The notes under the pieces: model-generated | Told to the model about the DNA's origin: nothing | Seen by the model: the letters and a program-made list of their open reading frames with translations, nothing else | Databases searched by the model: none | In this document: piece by piece, positions 9,687 to 17,864 of the stretch | How positions within the stretch are numbered: the first letter of the stretch is position 1 | Layout: each line of letters opens with the position of its first letter | Position numbers and translations under genes: made by a program | Assembly (NCBI GenBank): GCA_905214235.1 | Contig: CAJMLF010000005.1 | Location: 20,681 to 84,680 of the forward strand | Direction of reading: 5' to 3' | DNA: 64,000 nt | DNA from: an uncultured bacterium | Lineage (GTDB): Bacteria > Bacillota > Bacilli > Lactobacillales > Lactobacillaceae

Positions 9687-9700
9687 TGTAAGCCTTTACA
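9687..9700. promoter_or_regulatory. cre-like CcpA site
   Basis: TGTAAGCCTTTACA differs from a cre consensus (TGTAAGCGTTTACA) at one central base. It lies between the divergent GH31 and AraC genes, so glucose repression of the xyloside cassette is likely. Confidence 0.6.
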
Positions 9701-9765
9701 AAATTGCTTGAAACTAATAAAATTAGCAAAAAGGTATACAAATATAAAGTGAGGTGCACGATTTA

Positions 9766-10668
9766 ATGGAAAAAGTATACAAATTCAACCTCAGCAAGCC
9801 ATTTTCGTTTTTCAAAGCAGGTCACTACATTGCTGATGCTGGGTGGCAGCATAAGGATATTGTTAATGATTATGACTACGAATTGTTTCTCATGTTAAAC
9901 GGAGCTGCATATATCAAAATTGGACAAACGAAGTATACTCTTCATCGCCATGACTGCTTACTAATTCCACCTCGTATTCGGCATGTTGGCTTTAAGAAAT
10001 CCCCAAACAATACCATTTATTACTGGCTTCATTTTTTTCCGCAGGAATCCATTAGCTTTGAATATCTTCCTGAGCGTATTCATGCCGATGAAATCATAAT
10101 TCCTCGCTTTTGTCACTTACATAATTTCACACGAATTACTCTCCTAATGCGTCAGTTACTTGATTCAGCAAACTCAGCTGAGGCATTACCATTAAACAGT
10201 GATTACTTCGTTTCCAGCATAGCAGCTGAGGTCAGTACGCAATACATACACGAATGTCGTAAACAGCGATCAGCAAAGGATACAAGCCGATACGAGTTAA
10301 TCAAGAACTGGATTAGAATTCATGCAAAGGAAAATTTGACCGTTACTAAAGTGGCCAATAACTTCAATATTTCACCAACATATTTAGCTCATCTTTTTCA
10401 GACTCATGATCAACTAACGACTGTTCGTTATATCAATCAGGTTAGGATTCAACAAGCACAAGAATTGCTGCTAACAACAGATATGGCTGTTAAGCAAATT
10501 GCACTTGAACTCCATTTTGATAATGAAAAATACTTTTATCGCGTTTTCAAACAGGTTACAGGAACAACCGCCAGTCACTACAGAAATGCGTTTAACAAAA
10601 CATACCTGAACAATATTAAAGTTGACCCCATAATTCCAAAACCATCTCATAAAGATGTTCGTATTTAG
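9766..10668 (+). CDS. AraC-family transcriptional activator of the xyloside cassette
   Basis: The N-terminal half is an AraC-type cupin sensor (LHRHDCLLIPPRIRHVGF), and the C-terminal 100 residues form a double helix-turn-helix (LTVTKVANNFNISPTYLAHLF and VKQIALELHFDNEKYFYRVF). A GTG at 9754 is in frame, but the ATG at 9766 is better placed behind GTGAGGTG, giving 300 residues. It is divergent from the GH31/GPH operon and presumably activates it when a xyloside is present. It shares the AT-rich composition of the cassette. Confidence 0.87.
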   Translation: MEKVYKFNLSKPFSFFKAGHYIADAGWQHKDIVNDYDYELFLMLNGAAYIKIGQTKYTLHRHDCLLIPPRIRHVGFKKSPNNTIYYWLHFFPQESISFEYLPERIHADEIIIPRFCHLHNFTRITLLMRQLLDSANSAEALPLNSDYFVSSIAAEVSTQYIHECRKQRSAKDTSRYELIKNWIRIHAKENLTVTKVANNFNISPTYLAHLFQTHDQLTTVRYINQVRIQQAQELLLTTDMAVKQIALELHFDNEKYFYRVFKQVTGTTASHYRNAFNKTYLNNIKVDPIIPKPSHKDVRI

Positions 10669-10687
10669 TAAAAGGAGGAGGATTAAT

Positions 10688-10780
10688 ATGAAGCCATCAA
10701 AACGAGTTAATTTTTGGCTTTTTCTTTTAATTATTATTATTGTCGATGCAATTATCATTTTTTATTCCAAACTGATTTAA
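10688..10780 (+). CDS. 30-residue membrane peptide downstream of AraC gene
   Basis: The ORF encodes MKPSKRVNFWLFLLIIIIVD and ends AIIIFYSKLI, one transmembrane helix after a basic N-terminus. It starts 8 bases after an unusually strong SD (AAAGGAGGAGG), 19 bases after the AraC stop, and ends 11 bases before a hairpin terminator. That placement supports translation as the last gene of the araC transcript. No family is recognised. It could be a small regulator or stabiliser of the adjacent transporter, but this is speculation. Confidence 0.65.
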   Translation: MKPSKRVNFWLFLLIIIIVDAIIIFYSKLI

Positions 10781-10791
10781 ACAATATAAAT

Positions 10792-10828
10792 AAAGGGATG
10801 GAAAGAATTCAATACCTTCCATCCCTTT
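10792..10828 (+). terminator. hairpin terminator after the AraC/small-ORF unit
   Basis: Arms AAAGGGATGGAA and TTCCATCCCTTT close a short loop. The T run after the stem is weak. It marks the right edge of the AT-rich cassette. Confidence 0.65.
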
Positions 10829-10857
10829 GTTCATAAAATACTTATAACGTTTTACCT

Positions 10858-10885
10858 AACCGTTTATGTTATAATATCAACGGTT
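10858..10885 (+). promoter_or_regulatory. -10 box flanked by inverted repeat upstream of MFS gene
   Basis: AACCGTT (10858-10864) and AACGGTT (10879-10885) form a 7-bp inverted repeat around a perfect TATAAT (10870-10875). The layout fits a repressor operator over the promoter of the MFS gene at 11006. Confidence 0.5.
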
Positions 10886-11005
10886 TAGTTCACCTTGACT
10901 AATACCGGGGTTTTAAAAGCAATATCCCCATTTTGTCCCCGTCCAAACAAAACGTGCACACTAACTGCATTAATATGCTTGAAGAAGGGATTGGATTAGT
11001 TCTTT

Positions 11006-12160
11006 ATGAAGTATCGTTTACAAAGTATTGTATTTGTCCTCGTTGCCTTTTTGCTCGGTTGCAACGAGTTTATGGTGGTGGGGGTCATCTCAAACATCGC
11101 CAAGAGTTATCACGCCTCCCTCTCAACGGTCGGCCTGCTGGTAACCATGTTTGCTTTGACCTATGCTATCTGCACGCCAATCTTAACGACGGTCACCAGC
11201 AAGTATGACCGCTTCAAGGTCCTGATGACCCTGATGGTAATTTTCCTGTGTGGTAACACGCTGACGGCCTGCTCACCCAACCTGGTTTGTCTCTTTGCTT
11301 CCCGGATCATTACCGCAGCAGTGGCGGGAGCCATTATTTCACTGATCCTGGTCTACGTCAGTATCATTGCCCCAATTCAGAAGCGATCGATGCTTGTGGC
11401 GACGGTCTTTTCGGGCTTCAGCACCGCTACCATTATTGGGGTACCAATTGGGACAACGATTAGCACCGCCTTTTCCTGGCACGCTAGTTTTGCCCTCATC
11501 AGTGTTCTCACCTTGATTATTACGGTCCTCCTGTTTTTCCTGGTACCCCGCAATACGAAACAGGCCAAGGGATCGATTAGGCACCAGCTCCAGTTGCTGC
11601 GGGACCCCCGAATCTTTTTAGGCATCGTAATTATGGTCACCTTGATGGCGGCCGAATACACCTTCTACACTTACATTCGGCCCATCATCACCGATGTTCT
11701 CCATTACAGCACCACCCAGCTAAACTGGCTACTGGGACTGGTTGGGGTCATGTTCATCATCGGTAACACCTGCGCCGGCATTATCTCGGGCCGCTACGGA
11801 ACAAGCAAGATGCCGCTGATTAGTGGTGCCTGCCTCCTGCTCCTCTTATTAATGGGACTGTCCTTTACCAACGCATTCACCGGGATCATCCTCCTGTGCG
11901 TGATTTGCCTGGTCCTCGGCATCCCCGGTTCGGTCCTCCAGGTGATGTTCTTGAACGTCGCCGACCGTGACTACCCAGAGGCGATGAACCTGGCTTCCTC
12001 ACTTAACCCGATCTGCACAAACGTTGGGGTGACGGTGGGGTCATTCACCGCTTCAGTTAGTGTCAACTCCCTGGCAATTGGTGAGATTGGTTACATCGGT
12101 GCCATCTTCGCAATCATTAGTACGATCGGTTCGGTACTTCTAATTCGCCAGGATAAATAA
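11006..12160 (+). CDS. MFS transporter, DHA1 (AraJ/multidrug) type
   Basis: The 384-residue protein has about 12 hydrophobic segments. The N-terminal region (LLGCNEFMVVGVISNIAKSY) and the helix 4-5 region (FASRIITAAVAGAIISLILV) resemble AraJ/YdhP-type sugar or drug efflux proteins. The start has only a weak SD, but no better in-frame start exists. Upstream is a TATAAT flanked by an inverted repeat, suggesting control by an unlinked repressor. Downstream a strong bidirectional terminator separates it from the convergent aldo/keto reductase. The substrate is unknown. Confidence 0.82.
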   Translation: MKYRLQSIVFVLVAFLLGCNEFMVVGVISNIAKSYHASLSTVGLLVTMFALTYAICTPILTTVTSKYDRFKVLMTLMVIFLCGNTLTACSPNLVCLFASRIITAAVAGAIISLILVYVSIIAPIQKRSMLVATVFSGFSTATIIGVPIGTTISTAFSWHASFALISVLTLIITVLLFFLVPRNTKQAKGSIRHQLQLLRDPRIFLGIVIMVTLMAAEYTFYTYIRPIITDVLHYSTTQLNWLLGLVGVMFIIGNTCAGIISGRYGTSKMPLISGACLLLLLLMGLSFTNAFTGIILLCVICLVLGIPGSVLQVMFLNVADRDYPEAMNLASSLNPICTNVGVTVGSFTASVSVNSLAIGEIGYIGAIFAIISTIGSVLLIRQDK

Positions 12161-12161
12161 T

Positions 12162-12208
12162 AAGAAAATCGGCTAACGAAATAGTGCTTTCGTTAGCCGA
12201 TTTTCTTT
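12162..12208. terminator. bidirectional hairpin terminator
   Basis: Arms AAGAAAATCGGCTAACGAAA and TTTCGTTAGCCGATTTTCTT are perfect complements around a 6-base loop. It lies between convergent genes. Confidence 0.88.
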
Positions 12209-13085
12209 AGAATTCGTTCGGTTTAGCAATGTAGTCGTCAACCCCGTTTGGATTGCCTGACCACTTGTACTTGTCATACCAAATGGAGTGCTTCTCTTCG
12301 TCTAATTCCGCAATTGCTTCCATCTCGTCCGCCGTCAGGGTGAAGTCATCAAGGTCACGGTTAGCCCGCATCCGTTCCGCATGGCTGGACTTAGGGATAA
12401 TCACGAAGCCCTGTTGCAGTTCCCACCGCAAGATAACCTGGGCCGGATTCTTACCCTTTTCCTTAGCAATCCGGTTTATTACCGGGTTAGCCAGGGCCCG
12501 ACCATTCCCCAGTGGTGACCAGGCCTCGAGCTGGATTTTATTTCCCTGACAGAAGGCCACCGTGTCGGGTTGGTGAATAAAGGGGTTAAACTCGATCTGG
12601 TTGACCGCCGGCATTACCTGGGCGTGATCCATCAGGTCAGTCAGGTGGTCCACATCAAAGTTGCAAACCCCGATCGCCCTTGCCTGACCATCCTTTAGAA
12701 TCCCTTCCAAGGCGCGCCAGGATTCGTTGTACTTATCGAAAACTGGCCAGTGGAGAAGGAGCAAGTCGACGTAATCGGTCTGCAGGTCCCGAAGCTGCTG
12801 GTTGAAGGCCGACCGCAGCTTGTCATAGTCACCCTGGTCACCGTTAAAGATCTTAGTGGTTAGGAAGAAGTCACCACGCTTCTTTCCTGTCTCCTTAATC
12901 GCCTCTTGCAATCCCTGACCAACGCCACTTTCGTTACCATACTGTTTGGCAGTATCAAACAGGGTATAACCATTGGCGGCAGCGGTCCTTACCAAAGCGG
13001 CGGTATCATCCGGGTTGGTTTTCCAAACGCCCATTCCAATCTGCGGCATCTCAACGCCATTGTTTAGTTTTACTGTCTTTTCCAA
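12207..13085 (-). CDS. aldo/keto reductase (AKR5-like, 2,5-diketogluconate reductase type)
   Basis: This NADPH-dependent carbonyl reductase shows the full catalytic tetrad: Asp and Tyr in FDTAKQYGNE, Lys in LTTKIF and His in LLLHWPV. The C-terminal NADPH motif IIPKSSHAERMRANRD is present. Family members begin with a TVKLNNGVEMPQIG-like N-terminus, so a TTG at 13085 behind AGAGGG is preferred over an ATG at 13127 (304-residue version), whose SD lies too close. The substrate is not determined by the sequence; diketogluconate and methylglyoxal are typical for the group. Confidence 0.88.
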   Translation of the reverse strand: MEKTVKLNNGVEMPQIGMGVWKTNPDDTAALVRTAAANGYTLFDTAKQYGNESGVGQGLQEAIKETGKKRGDFFLTTKIFNGDQGDYDKLRSAFNQQLRDLQTDYVDLLLLHWPVFDKYNESWRALEGILKDGQARAIGVCNFDVDHLTDLMDHAQVMPAVNQIEFNPFIHQPDTVAFCQGNKIQLEAWSPLGNGRALANPVINRIAKEKGKNPAQVILRWELQQGFVIIPKSSHAERMRANRDLDDFTLTADEMEAIAELDEEKHSIWYDKYKWSGNPNGVDDYIAKPNEF

Positions 13086-13175
13086 ATTAACATCCCTCTT
13101 TCCTATCAGTAAGTATACCATTTCTCCTAAGGCATGATATGATTATGATATTCCAAAAAGAATCGACTTGATAAA

Positions 13176-14228
13176 ATGACAGACCAACTAGTAATCAAAA
13201 ATTTTAAAACCGCAGTCATTGATGAACCCCTAAAGCGTCCCTTTGTTACCCACCTGCACAAGGTAACGGCGATCCACGCGGTCCAGGTGAAGCTGACCCT
13301 GGCCAACGGTCTAACCGGAACGGGTGCCGCCACCCCCAATGAAAAGGTAACTGGTGACACGATGAGTTCTTTGAAGGAGGCAATGGATTCCGTAATCGGG
13401 CCCCAACTGGTCGGCAAATCGCTCAACCACTTGGAAGAGTTGATGAACGACCTGGCAAGCGTAATTCGCTACAATGAACCAGCCAAGGCGGCCTTCGACA
13501 TGGCCATTTATGACCTCCTGAGTCAGGTCACTAAAATGCCCCTCCCCGCCCTTCTCGGTGGTGCCAAGGAAGCGATGGAGACTGATTACACGATTAGTAT
13601 CGGTAGTCAAAAGCAAATGATCGCTTCAGCCCGCGAACTGGTTGCTGAAGGCTTTACAGCGCTAAAAATCAAAATCGGCAACAGTCCCGTGACCGAAGAC
13701 GTCGCCACCGTGACCGAAATTGCCGCAGCGGTCGGGCCCAAAATTTCTCTCCGCCTGGATGTTAACCAAGGATGGAGTTACAAGCAAGCGCGGCGGGCCC
13801 TGGCCATGCTAGAAGAACGGGACCTCAACATCGCCTTCGTTGAACAGCCACTGGCCGCCGACCGGATTGCGGAGACGGCCCGTTTGCGGATGCAGACGAC
13901 GATCCCCATTATGTTAGACGAAAGCGTCTTTTCACCAGCCGACGCGCTCAAGGTGATCCGTGCTGACGCCGCCGACTATGTCAACATTAAGCTGATGAAG
14001 TGTGGGGGCCTCTTTCAGGCAGCCAAGATCAACGACCTCTGTGCCACGGCGGGGATTGGCTGCATGGTTGGCTGCATGATTGAATCTCAAGTCGGTCTCG
14101 CCGCTGGACTGGCTTTCGCACTGGGCCACCAAAACGTCAAGTTCATTGACCTTGACTCCTGCTTTATGGCCAAGGACTCTGCCATGACCCTAATTGGCAA
14201 TGATGGGCCCAAATTGATGTTGAAGTGA
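13176..14228 (+). CDS. dipeptide epimerase (L-Ala-D/L-Glu epimerase type)
   Basis: This 350-residue enolase-superfamily enzyme is of the muconate-lactonising subgroup. The catalytic KxK lysines are in ALKIKIG; metal ligands are Asp in LRLDVNQGW, Glu in VEQPL and Asp in MLDESVF; the second base lysine is in NIKLMKCGG. The 20s-50s capping loop region (TGTGAATPNEKVTGDT) fits Ala-Glu epimerases that recycle murein peptides. The SD is weak. It is monocistronic and ends at the terminator at 14264-14303. Confidence 0.87.
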   Translation: MTDQLVIKNFKTAVIDEPLKRPFVTHLHKVTAIHAVQVKLTLANGLTGTGAATPNEKVTGDTMSSLKEAMDSVIGPQLVGKSLNHLEELMNDLASVIRYNEPAKAAFDMAIYDLLSQVTKMPLPALLGGAKEAMETDYTISIGSQKQMIASARELVAEGFTALKIKIGNSPVTEDVATVTEIAAAVGPKISLRLDVNQGWSYKQARRALAMLEERDLNIAFVEQPLAADRIAETARLRMQTTIPIMLDESVFSPADALKVIRADAADYVNIKLMKCGGLFQAAKINDLCATAGIGCMVGCMIESQVGLAAGLAFALGHQNVKFIDLDSCFMAKDSAMTLIGNDGPKLMLK

Positions 14229-14263
14229 GTTTAAGATAATTTTGGCGAGTGTGACAAACAAGA

Positions 14264-14303
14264 AAGTCCTCAGCAAGGTTGTGGTCTTGCTGAGGGCTTT
14301 TTA
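14264..14303 (+). terminator. hairpin terminator of the epimerase gene
   Basis: GTCCTCAGCAAG pairs with CTTGCTGAGGGC (one G-T pair) and is followed by a T5 run. It may also serve the convergent guaD. Confidence 0.82.
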
Positions 14304-14326
14304 CTGCTTTTGGTGTCGTGATTGCT

Positions 14327-15664
14327 TCACGCCTGGTATACTTCCCTGCCACCCACGAAGACGTGACAGATGTCTGTTTGTTCCGTCTGGTACATCAAGC
14401 GTTGGAAAATATCCGCTGTCGTAAGAGGCATCAGTGCACGGTGCATCCGGACAACCTGCAGGTCGGCGGCGTAGCCTTCCTGAATTACGCCCGCCTTTAA
14501 GTGCAGGGCCTGGGCACCACCTCGGGTCGCCAGGTAGAAGGCGTTGGCCATTGTGATCCGGGATTCTGGGACACCCCGATGCTCAGCTGGCAGGTGGTTA
14601 TCAACCCCATCGGTCAACTGCTGTGACGACTTTACCGCTTGCCGGGCATTGTGGTAAAGACTTGGGGTGTACCCACCGGAGATGTCAGAGCCCAGGCCCA
14701 GTTTATTGCCCAGCTTTAGCATCTGCTTAACTGGAAGGACTCCGTTGCCAAAGTAGATATTCGAAATTGGGCAGTGGGCAATCGCCGTCCTTCTTTCTCG
14801 TAGGACCTGCCAGTCACCGGGAGTCAACTGGGTTCCGTGAGCCATGACGGCCCGGTCAGTAAGGAGACCGAAGTGGTCCATCACGGTCGTGTCGTGCTGA
14901 CCGAAGCGCTCGATTGCGTAGCCGTGCTCCCAGTTGCTTTCACTAAGGTGGGATTGGACCGGTAGATCATACTGGTGGGCGAGCTGGCTCAGGCCAACCA
15001 ATGCTTCATCGGTACAGCTGGGCACAAAACGCGGTGTAATCACTGGGGTAATCGTCTGCCTGGTCTGCCTTTGCATCTTCAGAACCGCTTGGATAAACTT
15101 TTCCGTTGACTGTAATGCGGCTTTAGCCGATGGATTGCGGTAATAATCAGGCGTCTGGTCCGGATTATCCATTACCACCTGACCAATAAAACCGCGTAAT
15201 CCTTGACTAACGGCTTCTTTAGCGAGGGTCATATTCGCGGTGAAGTGAATTGTCCCAAACATCATTGCGGCCGTGGTCCCGTTGGCCAGCAGGGTGTGAA
15301 CAAAGTCGTGATAGACCCGCTGGGCATAGGCGGGGTCGCTGAACTTAGTTTCCAGGGGAAAAGTATAGTGGTTAAGCCACTCAGCCAGGGGACGGTCAAG
15401 GGCTAGTCCTGCCTGTGGCCACTGGGGCGCGTGTACGTGGAGGTCAATGAAGCCCGGTAAGATGTATTGGTCGCTACCCAGCTCCAGAAGCCGGCCAGCC
15501 TGCCGGGCGCTTTGCAGCTGGCCAGCGTACTCCTGATCACTTGGCTGGAGGATTCGTTGAATGGCCCCATCCTGGTCAATCATAATCAGGGCGTCCTTAA
15601 CTGCTTGAACGTTGTTAGGATCAGTTGCGGTGAAGTATGTTCCGCGAATTGTTAATTCTGCCAT
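14327..15664 (-). CDS. guaD: guanine deaminase
   Basis: This 445-residue amidohydrolase deaminates guanine to xanthine. Metal and catalytic residues are visible in DLHVHAPQW (the HxH metal site), VQSHLSESNWEH, VMAHGTQL and LGSDISGG. The segment FPLETKFSDPAYA is typical of guanine deaminase. It stands alone between two terminators with its own upstream gap and probably serves purine salvage. Confidence 0.9.
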   Translation of the reverse strand: MAELTIRGTYFTATDPNNVQAVKDALIMIDQDGAIQRILQPSDQEYAGQLQSARQAGRLLELGSDQYILPGFIDLHVHAPQWPQAGLALDRPLAEWLNHYTFPLETKFSDPAYAQRVYHDFVHTLLANGTTAAMMFGTIHFTANMTLAKEAVSQGLRGFIGQVVMDNPDQTPDYYRNPSAKAALQSTEKFIQAVLKMQRQTRQTITPVITPRFVPSCTDEALVGLSQLAHQYDLPVQSHLSESNWEHGYAIERFGQHDTTVMDHFGLLTDRAVMAHGTQLTPGDWQVLRERRTAIAHCPISNIYFGNGVLPVKQMLKLGNKLGLGSDISGGYTPSLYHNARQAVKSSQQLTDGVDNHLPAEHRGVPESRITMANAFYLATRGGAQALHLKAGVIQEGYAADLQVVRMHRALMPLTTADIFQRLMYQTEQTDICHVFVGGREVYQA

Positions 15665-15752
15665 CGAAATACCCTCTTTATATTGTTTATTATAGTTTAT
15701 AGAGAACTTTCATCGCTGTAAAGAGAACATTGTTCGTCATACTTTTCCGCAT

Positions 15753-15780
15753 AAAAAAGGCACCGGTTCCGCACCGATGC
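15753..15780 (-). terminator. hairpin terminator of the L,D-transpeptidase gene
   Basis: Read on the - strand, GCATCGGT and ACCGGTGC form an 8-bp stem (one G-T) followed by CTTTTTT. Confidence 0.8.
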
Positions 15781-15790
15781 TTATTTCATC

Positions 15791-16366
15791 CTAATTATCG
15801 GCCACCACGACTTTAGTCCCGGTCGGCAGGTCATGTTCAATCCACTTGGCATCATCAATTGACAGGCAGACACAGCCGGGTGAGCTAGGATGCTTCCCCT
15901 GTTGCTTTGCCAGACATTTGATGTAGTGGTGTTGGTCCGCTGTCGTGACAACCGAATGGAACATGTAGTTCCCGTTCCACGACAGGCAATAGTTGGCCCC
16001 TAGCCGCAAGTTCGGATTATAAACCCGGTCCATCCGGATATTGGAAGTGGTAAAGGTCCCCGTTGGCGTAGCACTAACCATCTTGTGCGTCTGGGGATCC
16101 TTTTGGTAAGCCCCCGCCGAGCTGTACATCGTGTACAAGAGCTTCTTTCCGCTATAGATGTAGGTGCGGTTGCCCTTCAGGCTAACCTTCACCCAGAGGT
16201 TGGGTCGACCATTCAGCTCGGGATAGGGAACTGTCTCGGAAGACTTGACCCAACTAATCGGCTGTCGCATGTGATTATTACTAGCGGCCGCTGTTATCCA
16301 CGGCAGGGTTATACCCAGTGCAAACACCAATAGTATTAGCCAGCAATGCCGGATATGATAACTCAT
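15791..16366 (-). CDS. secreted L,D-transpeptidase (YkuD domain)
   Basis: The 191-residue protein starts with a cleavable signal peptide (CWLILLVFALGITLPWITAAA). A YkuD/ErfK domain follows, with HSVV (catalytic His region) and the Cys motif SSPGCVCLS. The canonical motif is S/T-H-G-C-h-R/N, so here His is replaced by Pro and Arg/Asn by Cys, while the nucleophile Cys is kept. It probably acts on cell-wall peptides outside the cell (cross-linking or protein anchoring). It is monocistronic, with a terminator downstream. Confidence 0.83.
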   Translation of the reverse strand: MSYHIRHCWLILLVFALGITLPWITAAASNNHMRQPISWVKSSETVPYPELNGRPNLWVKVSLKGNRTYIYSGKKLLYTMYSSAGAYQKDPQTHKMVSATPTGTFTTSNIRMDRVYNPNLRLGANYCLSWNGNYMFHSVVTTADQHHYIKCLAKQQGKHPSSPGCVCLSIDDAKWIEHDLPTGTKVVVADN

Positions 16367-16431
16367 CCATTCTTCACTCCCTATTTTAGGCTAACACTAC
16401 TAATGTACTCTTTTTACAGCCTGTTAACAAC

Positions 16432-16469
16432 AAAAGCGCTAGGTAAATAAAGTCTACCTAACGCTTTTT
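16432..16469 (-). terminator. hairpin terminator of the CMD/cupin operon
   Basis: AAAGCGCTAGGTA and TACCTAACGCTTT form a near-perfect stem with one mismatch, followed by A/T runs usable on both strands. Confidence 0.78.
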
Positions 16470-16481
16470 AATCGATGTGGG

Positions 16482-16808
16482 TTACTTTTCAGCGCCCCAA
16501 ACCTTCTTGGCAATGTTAAAGGCAGACCAGGCATTCGGCCAGCCAACGTAGAAGGCCAGTTGGGTGATGACCTCCACAATCTCTTCCTTGGTAACGCCAT
16601 TGTCCTTAGCCGCCTGCATGTGGTATGGCAGCTGGGCAAAAGCCCCCTTAGTAATCAGGGCCGTGACCGTAATCATACTCCGGTCACGCGGCTTTAATTC
16701 CTTTTCCCGGGACCATACTTGGCCGAAGAGAACGTCATCGTTTAATTCCGCAAACTTGGGTGCAAAGTCACCCAGTTGGTCACGACCTGCTGTTTGTTTT
16801 TTAGCCAT
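16482..16808 (-). CDS. carboxymuconolactone decarboxylase (CMD) family protein
   Basis: This small, single-domain CMD protein (108 residues) has the family helix PRDRSMITVTALITKGAFAQLPYHMQAA and the trailing LAFYVGWPNAWSAF. The CxxC or CxxH redox pair of AhpD-type members is absent, so peroxidase chemistry is unlikely. It lies 12 bases downstream of a cupin gene on the same strand; CMD plus cupin pairs are common in lactobacilli and are usually tied to quinone or aldehyde stress, though the reaction is unknown. Confidence 0.85.
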   Translation of the reverse strand: MAKKQTAGRDQLGDFAPKFAELNDDVLFGQVWSREKELKPRDRSMITVTALITKGAFAQLPYHMQAAKDNGVTKEEIVEVITQLAFYVGWPNAWSAFNIAKKVWGAEK

Positions 16809-16820
16809 CGTTATCTCCTC

Positions 16821-17237
16821 CTACTTACTCAACTTGTTGTAGTAATCATCGTCAACCTTTTCGCACCATTCACTGGTCCCCTTTGTGATTGCAATGTGGG
16901 AGAACCAGGAGTCCTTAGTAGCACCGTGCCAGTGCTTGACTCCTTCGTGGATTGCGACCACATCACCGGGCTTCAGCAGTTGGGCGGGCTTACCCTCTTC
17001 TTGGTACCAGCCTTCGCCCGCCGTGACCAGCAGAATCTGGAAGCCGTCGTGGTGGATGTGCCAGTCGTTCTGGCAACCCGGTTCGAAATTGACATTCGAC
17101 ACGTTAATATCGATGTTATCGTCTGGTGAAACTAAGCCATTTAAATAACTAGTCCCGATAAAATACTTGGCATAGGCAACGTTCTTGTCACCAAAACCAA
17201 ACATGTCATTTTTCACTGCTTCTTCATTCTTTGCCAT
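16821..17237 (-). CDS. cupin-domain protein
   Basis: This 138-residue single-cupin protein carries motif 1 (WHIHHDGFQILLVTAGEGWY) and motif 2 (PGDVVAIHEGVKHWHGA) with plausible metal-binding histidines. It matches the YhhW/quercetinase-like small cupins often paired with CMD proteins. It is the first gene of a two-gene unit with the CMD gene. Together with the flavodoxin and LysR genes nearby it may form a LysR-controlled redox or stress group, judging from position only. Confidence 0.85.
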   Translation of the reverse strand: MAKNEEAVKNDMFGFGDKNVAYAKYFIGTSYLNGLVSPDDNIDINVSNVNFEPGCQNDWHIHHDGFQILLVTAGEGWYQEEGKPAQLLKPGDVVAIHEGVKHWHGATKDSWFSHIAITKGTSEWCEKVDDDYYNKLSK

Positions 17238-17332
17238 GTGAAGGCCTCCTTAAAGTTGTTAACTTTACTTTAGACGCTCACGGCATTAATGTGAAATACT
17301 TATTTTAATTAATGGCTAATGCTCAAATTGTA

Positions 17333-17812
17333 TTATAATTTACGGAGCCATGACATCAGGCTGGCGGGAGAATATGCTGGTTTGGCATGGGTCAGAACAT
17401 GGTAGCCGTCCAGGACCGTTAGCTTCCCGTCATGGGCGATGAAGTCCTGCTGGTAGTTACCCGTATCACTCCACCCCGTTGAGAATGGTGCCACCTTCCC
17501 CTGGTAGCCCTGCAGCTTGGTCAACAGTGCCATCACCGGTGAGGCAATCTGCCCATCCCAGACCGGTCCACCCACCAGAATATCATCATAGTAAGACAGG
17601 TCAGGAAGCTTGGTGGTGATTTCCGGAAGGCGGTTGGTCTGCCGCTGCTTCTTGTAAATTGAATCCGTCGCCTCCATGTCCTGGGGGAAAGTCTGGTCCG
17701 CCACCTTAACCTGGAGGATATCAGCGCCCGTCATTTCATGAATTTGACTGGCTAACCGGGCTGTATTACCAAATTGAGAATAGTAAAGGATTAATGCTTG
17801 CTGTGCCATCAT
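17333..17812 (-). CDS. flavodoxin
   Basis: The 159-residue protein has the FMN phosphate loop YYSQFGNTARLA near the N-terminus and the second FMN loop VGGPVWDGQIASPV. It is a small electron carrier or NAD(P)H-independent flavoprotein. It is transcribed divergently from a LysR gene across 52 bases, the classic arrangement for LysR control. The cupin/CMD pair lies just downstream on the same strand. Confidence 0.87.
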   Translation of the reverse strand: MMAQQALILYYSQFGNTARLASQIHEMTGADILQVKVADQTFPQDMEATDSIYKKQRQTNRLPEITTKLPDLSYYDDILVGGPVWDGQIASPVMALLTKLQGYQGKVAPFSTGWSDTGNYQQDFIAHDGKLTVLDGYHVLTHAKPAYSPASLMSWLRKL

Positions 17813-17864
17813 AAATCGCCCCTTGTTGTATAATTAATTTATTAAGAATTGGAGGCCCCACTAA

